Source of the DNA: SIG440 sp045579055
Lineage (GTDB): Bacteria; Bacillota; Clostridia; Monoglobales; Monoglobaceae
Assembly: GCA_045579055.1 (NCBI GenBank)
Contig: JAZNLK010000172.1
Span: 1 to 53,543, forward strand
DNA length: 53,543 nucleotides
Direction of reading: 5' to 3'
The notes beneath the pieces were generated by a model. That model did no database searches and was not told the DNA's origin. It worked only from the letters and a program-made list of their open reading frames with translations. Positions 27,801 to 34,320 of the stretch are shown one piece after another. Made by a program: the position numbers and the translations under genes. Every line of letters begins with the position of its first letter. The first letter of the stretch is position 1.

Positions 27801-27852
27801 ATGCCGTCATTGCCACAACACACAATAATGCTGTTATACGATTAAATTTCAT
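21850..27852 (-). CDS. Giant secreted multidomain protein with sialidase-like propeller (2000 aa)
   Basis: Signal peptide 1-29; LamG-like domain 30-250; an Ig-like domain (265-288 and 505-562) interrupted by a LamG-like module at 290-500; Ig-like 563-648; an unnamed beta domain starting NREYRLDY (657-900); LamG-like 903-1147; Asp-box propeller 1150-1490; copper-amine-oxidase-N-like domain 1512-1620; helical module 1625-1720; LamG-like 1725-1900; tail 1905-2000 with VKFFIWDGIDTMVPI. Asp boxes are SEDGKSW, SFDGGATW and SYDGMKTW. Glu1338 (LESQIVEM), Arg1354 (CYIRSD) and Arg1420/1422 (PRNR) match the order of the GH33 sialidase active site, but no FRIP motif is seen. The ATG at 27852 follows AAAGGCGG; the upstream ORF extension has no signal peptide. 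No LPXTG or SLH anchor. Probable exo-glycosidase or glycan-binding protein; substrate unknown. Confidence 0.85.
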   Translation of the reverse strand: MKFNRITALLCVVAMTASFFVMQIPVFAATGDVFYENATWNNQTWELKTFEDTSGNVFKSAFVDENNVLNVMAPEYMGALASDAKYYTATWSPATVTINQETGAVKRDYFDDLQELKALDGGDKNRNNDAFDLEFRMRFENKGQFYVNWYQSQIRMVMRNANTLMFKTSNENDYETVTVNMGTSWHDWKFEVRGVHVSVFMDGREIYSYNLFRQPAATRCIQFRTDYEYDYQGKIQVQDLKLTDRRTAVKLTKPLPYSASKNKLETFNAGESLALEADAGATADYDSVDVMVNEDFSSSDIDFNDGVKFKQATGGDSENCVVESVNGYMHFFKSIQKTTVLEEDIMLPSASNDTVKKDFIFEYDIMIPDSSVWNQTTEDEAFMYFDIFRSYPETSLRQSMFLLKDRMKIGSTSFWYKNICGTSDFGGIWMSFKHCYYYDEDNATWNCDFYYKKQSDKIWNLHQNATMNTKQHTQNYIRIYAYAEDQVEVCFDNMRVYTGAHVDGETFKTVDFYVNGIKVGSGVDTASTNASYTLDEGLPAGKHIITAVSEGVASAETIIYVTDSAIAEIVCNEEIAYGETATASVSCSAANADSVIYYVDGESIGKFGIDEAVTITNLSVGTHSVDAVLYCADGTNINTDEKYINVTATADAVKTAKINREYRLDYVVTGSGEVTVNDGYFTLDLTHNADGSVTYGTIDNERKTISKTYKGLGDGNYRIVATAGNAEVYYNGQLAFSMLMPYTGKTETLINHSGGVSGVSICGSGVKATRAERILDNEAEVEIYNVDFDKFYSVEFDKNSADDETIMIYDGTYEAVVELGGEGVVVNNQLTTSAPTDKKVLAESTPTGYYRITVGEGMAQLFVDNVIVGTWRCPLNAHRKAVIRHITDPASTTFVAVKNTDDVYYHYEDFDDSNNEDGFGWKDYWYAQDVDFYTDDERNDSAVGNVYRNFTYGTENGKLVLGDEGEYILNVNADQPKLSWDGAYTQTDGTGDGFEIRTKYMKDFLYVSVGYDYETKIWTAAVVSPQTIYYDEDGNRLGAYNSNEEWVDAPVKGAKGYPLATAQYDIGESTHHFDLMINDDVLTFKIDGNIILECGELYSSYEFDEKMADGNNVSYEVSNNRTHGRIAFFNKFGKTTVDNLSYEGDGRAMPGLYSETNIPTFDFYKSFTGKIAGSARGTTSAMVSEDGKSWTLLDYLKDTGNQLSTNTINLSSGNLLRIYYASYIEADGSKYSYTFAHFYDKDTTNSEHTKYTNRVMIEAPGSMYGVPYSGMGSRLVQLKTGEYAGRVLYTRGGSGEEKGQVFLYYSDDYKEEELTKTPQWHEPNVQFNFDNTGGTILESQIVEMPDGVVRCYIRSDKGYLSYFESFDGGATWDPSVCYTENLIMPSCCYSIKRVGETETYFAFFEYDTVTTDLYYLEHPRNRSAMAVSYDGMKTWEYVGEMEERGISASSGTCNNGMTIVDNLVFATYHSTPHRVFVQDMNKVKPLKRFSSLHPRTSKYMATTLEEQRTDFCVIPKETGEAYIYGNYMSAEVNPSGFAEGSVLAKIGGAKVTSADDSGVTITLGESTIRFNDGMMGYTMNGSYINCGTLCCEGKYLNTKVVAELFGKKVIETDDAYMVVDEIPSDSLINQFENMGSTQSLETVRLNNLLMDINTASRIGDGAGIDAVFVKYNDLLNVSFEDLLKLEDQSNVFRRMTGIEYRTVADVENAFEKAVDAQKKAEGQETAVALSSVSGAFDQWSMLGKNKGTAESTDGILTMTVAKGVDETYVYGTPGLDIPKDNYIFTFDYKTVSGDCEAEFRLGNTSELVKFNVSRNSITVYGAYSKTTEVTLEQDKWYTFVGTMENGMLTLMVTDGAEYSKTICEGLEMEENTLTRGFWTAMDGSGDAKAQLRNVRVYTGKAIDVITHTTADGKVSATVDFLNDGEAASVGQFIVGVYNGGVQAGVGATAAQEGVVEAFGARRYSVEGVDYVAKEGINPNVKFFIWDGIDTMVPIAEAVGK

Positions 27853-27910
27853 AAGGTTTCCGCCTTTCACATAGGAATTCTTCCTGAAAAACATACAAAC
27901 TGTCCTTTTC

Positions 27911-27939
27911 ATTATACTTTTTTTAAGAAAATAATTCAA
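27911..27939 (-). promoter_or_regulatory. Promoter of the 2000-residue giant gene
   Basis: On the minus strand, TTGAAT (27939-27934), a 17-base spacer and TATAAT (27916-27911). It lies after the terminator of the previous giant gene, so this gene can be expressed separately. Confidence 0.7.
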
Positions 27940-28019
27940 TACGAATTTCAAAACCCAGCAAGAATGGAAATAAAGAAAGCAATATTGGCAATATTGATTA
28001 TTGAAAATAAACAATGCGA

Positions 28020-28050
28020 CAAAAAAGAGATTGTGAATATCTCACAATCC
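28020..28050 (-). terminator. Terminator of the 1988-residue giant gene
   Basis: On the minus strand, GATTGTGA (28049-28042) pairs with TCACAATC (28036-28029), followed by a T-rich tract (28026-28020). It lies about 15 bases after the stop codon. Confidence 0.85.
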
Positions 28051-28064
28051 CTTTTTCAAGTTTT

Positions 28065-31000
28065 TTACTTTGTTTGTGTCACATCAAACAGAGGTACCAT
28101 TTTGCCAATACTGTTCCACATAAAGAACTTGGCTTCAGGTGCAACACCAATATCCGTGTAGTTTATATTCTCAAGAACATAACGTTTTACATCATATGCT
28201 CCGACTGTTTCATTTGATGAATCACTGTAACCTATTCCCGCCTGTCTGTCACCGTTATAAAGTCCCATTATTATCTGTGCGGAATGTATATCCTCACCAA
28301 TATTATGAACCTTTACGTTGTCAACACAGATTTCAACCTGATCTTCGGGGTATGCAAAGAATCTGATGAAGTTGCTCTTGTTTGTACTGCTGTTCATTGC
28401 ACCGATTCCCTTTGTCCACTCAGAATCAGACTGCTTCTTATAATAGAAATTACACTTCCATTCACCGTTTTCAAAGTAGTAATGGTGTTTGAATGACATC
28501 CACACTCCGCCATAAGATGATGTTCCACAGATATCCTTGAAGTAGTAAGGCATGGTTCCTACCTTCAGTCTATCATTCTGGATAAACATTGTCTGTCGCA
28601 TTGCCTTCACCGGATGGTTGACATAGATATCAAAGTACATAAACGCAGTATCTGCCGTCTGTGTCCATACACTTGGGTCAGGAATCATCATATCATATTC
28701 AAATACAATGTCATTGCCCGGATTGTTGCTGCTTACCGTGGGAATCAGGATACGCTGTTCAATGCTTTGTGTTCCGTCTAGGGACTTGAACATATGCATC
28801 GCACCGTCCTTCACCTCAACAGTATAGTGTGCAGGATCAAGAGCTGTCGAACGTGAGAATCTGACTCCATCTGTGAAGTTCACCTCTTCCTCAAAGCTTT
28901 CGTTAACCCAGAGTGCATCTGTTTCTGCCGCCGAATAACCTTCAATTGGTGTTTCGTAATTCAGAAAATCAACCGTTGCTGTTGCCTTTCCGTCCTCAGC
29001 TATATAGGAAACAATATCAACCGCTCTGCCCTTATAAACCCGAACATCCTTAATCTGAACTGTTGCATCTGTTGCTCCGTCTGCTTCAACCCAAAAGCCG
29101 TACCATTCTTCCGTTGCAGTAAATGCCGCATTTTCGCATATAGTCAGGTTTAATTCGGCACCGTCAGTTACAGTCAAGGTCAGGGTCTTTCCTTCTTCGG
29201 TGGCATCAAGGTGTCCCTTGAAAGTATACCATTTTCCAGCTTCAAGCTGTACCTCTGTCTCTGCCATGCTTTCGCCCAAATCTGCTGAAATCTTTGCCGG
29301 ATTGATTGTAATTTGAATTTGGTCTGTTCCGTTGCCAATTTTCACAACCGCATCAGTATTGCCTGAAGTCAGATTATAGTCAAAGGTAAACGCAAATTCG
29401 TCATCAAAAAGGCTAAGTCCCGGTATGCCGTAAGCAAATTTCGCATTCTCACCGCTCTTTATATTGAGTGTTGCAATTCCATCTGCAACAGTTGCCGTGC
29501 CTTCATTTTTGCCAATAATACTCCACTTCTCAAATCCACCGCTAGGGGTCGAAAGGGCAATGTTGGGTGTCTCCCCGGATTCATACAACTTTTGAGCTTC
29601 AAGTGCCCGAGCAAAGACGGTTTCAATATGCTCAACCGAACCGTATTCAATTCCGGTCATACGTTTGAATACTGACATTCTGTCTTTAACCTCTTCTGTA
29701 CTGAAGTTTACATTCAGAACACTGTTATGCTTGCTCATTGCCGCCAGGATTCCTTCTTCATCGTTCTTTGAGGAAGCTTTATTCACCAACTCCAGAAGCG
29801 TATTTTCCGCATTCGACGCCGCATTGATTCCACTTTCCACCTCAGTAAGTTGATTGGTTACATCCGCCGAAAGGGCGACATTACTTATTACATAAAACTC
29901 TTCACTTTCGAAAACGTTCTTTCCAAACAGTTCTGCAACAATTCTGGTATTGAGATAGCTCGATTCATAGCAAACTTCATCCGTTGTTACAGTTGTACCA
30001 TTGATAACATAACCGCTTGCACCGTTTGTGAATGTTACTGTTGTATCTCCCAATGTAAGAGTTGCATTTGCTCCCGATTCAGAATACGTTGCACCAACTG
30101 CTTTTGCAACAACCTCTCCCTCTGCAAGACCGTTTCCGTTCACTTCAGTGTGAATATAATTCCCGTAAACATAGGCTTCACCCGTTGTCTTTGGAATGAT
30201 ACATTCCTGATCCTGAAAATCGCTTACGGATGCATATTCCTGACTTCTGTAATGTGGTGCTGTGAAGCGTTTCAAAGGCTTCATTTTCGTTTCGTCAATA
30301 CGGAACATTTTACTAAGACCGTTTCCGTGATAATATCCCATATATACCGCACCATCAAGATATCTCATACCATGGTTACAAACGCTGCTGGTTGAGTTTG
30401 CACTCAACCCCTCTTCTTCAATATCTGCAACATATTCCCAAGTCTGCATTCCGTCATAGGAAACCGCAAGAGCACGTCTGTTTCTGGGAGACTCAATATA
30501 AGTCAGGTTTGCTGTTATCAAATCATATTCCCAGAATGCGTAATATGTGTTGGTATCGCCCACTCTTTGAATACTAAAACAACACAAGGGAGCAATGAGG
30601 TTTTCCATTTTCATTTCAACCGGATCGTCCCACGTTTCACCGCCGTCAGAGGATGTGAAATAACCCAGATGCCCCATTTCTGTCCTCACATAATATCTTA
30701 GAGTTCCGTCAGGCATATCAACCATCAGAGATTCCTGAATATTGTGACCCGTGTTAAAGTATGAAAGCTGAATCTCCGCCTCATGCCACACCGCCTTGGT
30801 GGAATCCGCAGGGTCGTCAACACCGTCATAGTCATCCGACCAGTACATCAAGGTTCTGCCGTAAATCTCACCGCTACCGCCTCGGCAGTAGATTACTCTG
30901 CCCTTATACGGACCGCTCTGTATTTGCATAAGACGTGATGGCATTCCGCTGAATGGCACATTGTCCATTGTTCCCGGAGCTTCTATCTGTGCACCTGCTG

Positions 31001-34000
31001 TTGTTGCCGGAGTATATTCAGTTCCCTTCGCTCTGGAATTTCTGTTTACATAGCTTGTTTCATCATAAAGATAAGCATAGGAATATTTTGCATTTCCATA
31101 TCTCACGCGGAGAAACTTCCCCGAAAGGAGATTGAGATTATTCACTGCACGTGAACCAATCCAGTCCTCAGCGGTATTCACAGTCTCTGTCCAGGTTACC
31201 CCATTATCCTCTGAGGTAAACCAGCTGTAACCGCTTGTTGATGTTGCGGCTATAATCTGACCGTTGAAATTGCGATAAAAACCATCTCGTCCGTCGGTTA
31301 TGTAGCTGAGACCTGCCGTTGCCCGACCCTCTCCTGAGTATTCAACATCATCAAAGCCGAGAGTACCGCCTCCGCTGATTCGGAAACCGATTCTTCCGAA
31401 TGAATTTCTGAAACCATCAGCAGAAATCACTTCAACACCGTCACAAAGAAGTGTACCCTTTGCGTCATTCAGAACAAGCTCAAAGTTATGCCAACCTGAA
31501 TCCAACGTTCCGCTTGCTGTTGCAAGCTCTGTGATTTGGCTTTCATAAGTGGAGCTGATTATTTCTTTCGTGTTGCCATCCCCATCAACATCGTTAAAAT
31601 CCTCACGTGTCTTTCTTGAATTCTTTGCAATCCATTGTGAATTTGCAACATTATAACTGATTTCTGAATAATCATGCTTGAGTGCATCACGGAAACGTAT
31701 CGCAAATTCACCATCTGTGCCGTCAAAATAGCCTCTCCACTTGAAGGTGGGATTATATGTCATAACATTGAGGAAATATGTTCCCTCACCTGTCATTTTC
31801 ACATAGGAATTTCCGTTTTCGGTTACGATTTCATGCTTATAGGAAGCCTCAATTTCTTCCGTATCTATTCTGGCATCAGTTTCGTCAAACCAGTAATCCT
31901 CCGCCGTGAAACCTTCTTCAATATTTCCTTCAAAATCTTCGCTGTGATAATAAATATCGTCTATGCCCTTGATTGCAATAAAGCTTGTGGCTGAAGGATT
32001 TTCAACACTTCTTGAAACATAGGGTCTGCCCGAATAAAGAGGTGAACGCCAAGTTCCCAGAACCTTGTTATTGCAGAAAATCTGTGCCATACCTTCGGCA
32101 ACTGTTATTCTGTAATATCCGTTTGTAAAGCTGTCTGCAACCTTATATTTTTCGGTTGGTGCACCAACTGTTGGCTGACGGTTGACGATGATTCCGTCAC
32201 TGTCCATTTTGACAACAATTTCATACAACCCGTCATAAACTGTCAGATTTTCGGCAGATGCATCCTTTTTATCAAATTCCACCGAGAAATAGTTTCCGAA
32301 TTCTGAAACATACTCCGAAACTTCACTTTCATTTCCTAAATTTTTGTGATAATATGTAGGTTTAACTCCCGAACCGCCAAAAACAAAGTTTTCAACTCCG
32401 CTGTGGTTCACACGCTGTGCATCGTAACAATTTGGCATCAGAAATGCAAATGCAAACTGATTGTTATAATAAACTTCTGCATTTCCGGCGGTCACAACAA
32501 CCTTGTACGAGCCTGCACCCAAATTACCTGAATAATTTTGAGTTACACCGTTTTCATCCTTATATGAAACAGAAGCTCCCGAATGGGTCATATTCAGTTC
32601 AAAATATCCGTCTTTTACGCTTACGGTTCCGCTATCAGAAACGGTGTAGTCAAGCTGATATTCTCTGTTGAATGTGATATCCGATACATCACTTGCCGTA
32701 ACTCTTATAGTTTTTGCCTCGGTTGTAACAACCGTACCGTCAGCGGCATATACCTTTGCCTGAATGTTTGCATTTCCAATCGGAAGATTTAAAACATTAA
32801 CCTCGAAATTTCCACCTACATTGGATTCTGTCATCAGCACGCTGTTTGCATAATATTCAACTCTTGATGCCGAAGGATAGCCCGAAGTTGTAACACTGAT
32901 TGTTGCCGCACTTCCACTTTCGATGCTCGTAGGGACATTTAGCTCTGCAGCTAAAGTATTTTTCACAAACAAGGTTACGTCAGGTGAAGTCACACCATCA
33001 CAAACAGCTGTCACGGTATATGTTCCTGCAGGCATTGCAGAAAGAGTTATGCTCGCATCCTTTGCAGGCTCGGTTGTGGTGGAGCTTCCGCCATCACCCT
33101 CACAACCGCCGCCTCCCGAGCCTTCTGTTGTGGTTGTGATTGTACCTTGGTCAATGCCTGAACCAACCTTCACGCCGCCAATATAGAAATCAACAGTTTT
33201 CTTTTCTCCATCTGCCGCTCCTGCGTCAGCAACCAAGGTGATAGCTTGACCTGCTTCCAGCACATCACCGCTGATATGAGATTTGATTTTTACGGTTGAT
33301 GCTTTGTTTTCTATTGTTACATACTCAACCTCTGCCCATGACGCCTGGTCATAGTCATTATCCATATAGAACTTATACGCACGGTAAGCCGCAGGATAAC
33401 GCTGTGTGTAAAAATTGTATATTTCTCCGCCATCCATATAAACTCTCACAAGTCTTATACAATCGGGTCCGGAGCCTGCACTGTTGACACAATTGTTTCC
33501 TCTTACCTCCACCCTGTATGTATGCCACTTGCCGTCATCGGTAATTCCGATGGATCTGCGGTTTCCGTTTCCATCGTCAATGGTAATTCTGTTATCCTTG
33601 AATTCAAGTCTTACGGCACCGTGCGTCCATTGTGTCATAAAGAACACCTTTCCTTCATATCTCAACTTGAATTCAATATCAAAATTGGCATCATCCATAA
33701 ATGTCAGTTGATTTTCGGTATCATAGGAACTGATTGTTCCGTCCTCATTGACCGAATAAGGAAACTGAGCATAAATTCTGTCGTGAGACATCTCATTGTA
33801 GGTATACATCTCCAGATTTCCGCTGTCGTTTATGAATGCCATCTGTTCCTTGTTGCCATCAGCATCTTTTGTCATATTGGACAAAAGCCAGTTTTTCCCC
33901 TGCCATTCCTGACCGTAGTAGTCAATGGCACCGGGAAGTCCCGGTTCAATTGCCGCAAAGGTCGGCACATACAGCAATGGAAGCAGCATCACAATGACAC

Positions 34001-34031
34001 AAATCACCGATAATAGTTTTTTAATTCTCAT
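28065..34031 (-). CDS. Giant secreted multidomain protein with sialidase-like propeller (1988 aa)
   Basis: A paralogue of the 2000-residue protein. Signal peptide 1-27; LamG-like 28-245; Ig-like 255-357 with a Thr/Gly-rich insertion (about 297-322) containing a Cys; Ig-like 360-446; NREYQLDY domain 455-690; LamG-like 692-900; Asp-box propeller 905-1260 (SEDNGVTW, SSDGGETW, SYDGMQTW); copper-amine-oxidase-N-like 1280-1385; helical module 1390-1485; LamG-like 1490-1670; tail domain 1675-1988. The tail is interrupted by a LamG-like module at about 1707-1910 and ends AKFFMWNSIGKMVPL. Glu1100 (IQESLMVDM), Arg1116 (YYVRTE) and Arg1183/1185 (PRNR) align with the putative active site. The ATG at 34031 is about 11 bases after AAGGGG; a GTG at 34043 overlaps that site. 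It has its own promoter and terminator. Confidence 0.85.
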   Translation of the reverse strand: MRIKKLLSVICVIVMLLPLLYVPTFAAIEPGLPGAIDYYGQEWQGKNWLLSNMTKDADGNKEQMAFINDSGNLEMYTYNEMSHDRIYAQFPYSVNEDGTISSYDTENQLTFMDDANFDIEFKLRYEGKVFFMTQWTHGAVRLEFKDNRITIDDGNGNRRSIGITDDGKWHTYRVEVRGNNCVNSAGSGPDCIRLVRVYMDGGEIYNFYTQRYPAAYRAYKFYMDNDYDQASWAEVEYVTIENKASTVKIKSHISGDVLEAGQAITLVADAGAADGEKKTVDFYIGGVKVGSGIDQGTITTTTEGSGGGGCEGDGGSSTTTEPAKDASITLSAMPAGTYTVTAVCDGVTSPDVTLFVKNTLAAELNVPTSIESGSAATISVTTSGYPSASRVEYYANSVLMTESNVGGNFEVNVLNLPIGNANIQAKVYAADGTVVTTEAKTIRVTASDVSDITFNREYQLDYTVSDSGTVSVKDGYFELNMTHSGASVSYKDENGVTQNYSGNLGAGSYKVVVTAGNAEVYYNNQFAFAFLMPNCYDAQRVNHSGVENFVFGGSGVKPTYYHKNLGNESEVSEYVSEFGNYFSVEFDKKDASAENLTVYDGLYEIVVKMDSDGIIVNRQPTVGAPTEKYKVADSFTNGYYRITVAEGMAQIFCNNKVLGTWRSPLYSGRPYVSRSVENPSATSFIAIKGIDDIYYHSEDFEGNIEEGFTAEDYWFDETDARIDTEEIEASYKHEIVTENGNSYVKMTGEGTYFLNVMTYNPTFKWRGYFDGTDGEFAIRFRDALKHDYSEISYNVANSQWIAKNSRKTREDFNDVDGDGNTKEIISSTYESQITELATASGTLDSGWHNFELVLNDAKGTLLCDGVEVISADGFRNSFGRIGFRISGGGTLGFDDVEYSGEGRATAGLSYITDGRDGFYRNFNGQIIAATSTSGYSWFTSEDNGVTWTETVNTAEDWIGSRAVNNLNLLSGKFLRVRYGNAKYSYAYLYDETSYVNRNSRAKGTEYTPATTAGAQIEAPGTMDNVPFSGMPSRLMQIQSGPYKGRVIYCRGGSGEIYGRTLMYWSDDYDGVDDPADSTKAVWHEAEIQLSYFNTGHNIQESLMVDMPDGTLRYYVRTEMGHLGYFTSSDGGETWDDPVEMKMENLIAPLCCFSIQRVGDTNTYYAFWEYDLITANLTYIESPRNRRALAVSYDGMQTWEYVADIEEEGLSANSTSSVCNHGMRYLDGAVYMGYYHGNGLSKMFRIDETKMKPLKRFTAPHYRSQEYASVSDFQDQECIIPKTTGEAYVYGNYIHTEVNGNGLAEGEVVAKAVGATYSESGANATLTLGDTTVTFTNGASGYVINGTTVTTDEVCYESSYLNTRIVAELFGKNVFESEEFYVISNVALSADVTNQLTEVESGINAASNAENTLLELVNKASSKNDEEGILAAMSKHNSVLNVNFSTEEVKDRMSVFKRMTGIEYGSVEHIETVFARALEAQKLYESGETPNIALSTPSGGFEKWSIIGKNEGTATVADGIATLNIKSGENAKFAYGIPGLSLFDDEFAFTFDYNLTSGNTDAVVKIGNGTDQIQITINPAKISADLGESMAETEVQLEAGKWYTFKGHLDATEEGKTLTLTVTDGAELNLTICENAAFTATEEWYGFWVEADGATDATVQIKDVRVYKGRAVDIVSYIAEDGKATATVDFLNYETPIEGYSAAETDALWVNESFEEEVNFTDGVRFSRSTALDPAHYTVEVKDGAMHMFKSLDGTQSIEQRILIPTVSSNNPGNDIVFEYDMMIPDPSVWTQTADTAFMYFDIYVNHPVKAMRQTMFIQNDRLKVGTMPYYFKDICGTSSYGGVWMSFKHHYYFENGEWKCNFYYKKQSDSEWTKGIGAMNSSTNKSNFIRFFAYPEDQVEICVDNVKVHNIGEDIHSAQIIMGLYNGDRQAGIGYSDSSNETVGAYDVKRYVLENINYTDIGVAPEAKFFMWNSIGKMVPLFDVTQTK

Positions 34032-34141
34032 ACCATATATCACCCCTTCTTAGGTTGATTTATTTTTCACTTTTTATATCCGACAGCATACCTATGGTTT
34101 CAAGGCAAAGACTCAGTATAATGCATGTATGCTATATTTTT

Positions 34142-34170
34142 ATCATAAAACACTCAACAAGCTTTGTCAA
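34142..34170 (-). promoter_or_regulatory. Promoter of the 1988-residue giant gene
   Basis: On the minus strand, TTGACA (34170-34165), a 17-base spacer and TATGAT (34147-34142), giving a leader of about 100 bases. Confidence 0.75.
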
Positions 34171-34253
34171 TTGCCTATATTGTCGGTTTCACCATTCACT
34201 TTATAACAATCCGAAGCATTTTAATAATCTCAGGCAGAAGGTATAAGTTTGCC

Positions 34254-34299
34254 AAAATGCACAGAAATGGCAATAAAACTATTGCCATTTCTGCATTTT
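34254..34299 (-). terminator. Large hairpin after the 1460-residue gene
   Basis: On the minus strand, AAAATGCAGAAATGGCAATA pairs with TATTGCCATTTCTGTGCATT across a short loop, with one bulge, and ends in four T. It lies 20 bases after the stop and probably ends or stabilises the operon transcript. Confidence 0.7.
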
Positions 34300-34320
34300 A
34301 ATTTATGTCACACTATTAAA

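Noticed and set aside
27853..28014. N-terminal extension of the 2000-residue protein to 28014
   Set aside because: The extension covers the promoter region and precedes a clear signal peptide whose ATG at 27852 has a good ribosome binding site.
33061..33143. GC-rich Gly/Thr codon stretch as a CRISPR or tandem repeat array
   Set aside because: It is a coding low-complexity linker, kept in frame, without regular repeats and spacers.
27980..34182. Similar motifs CAATATTGGCAATATTG (27980-27996) and CAATTGCCTATATTG (34168-34182) upstream of two giant genes as a shared operator
   Set aside because: They differ in length, lie at different distances from the promoters and are AT-rich, so chance similarity is likely without more sites.
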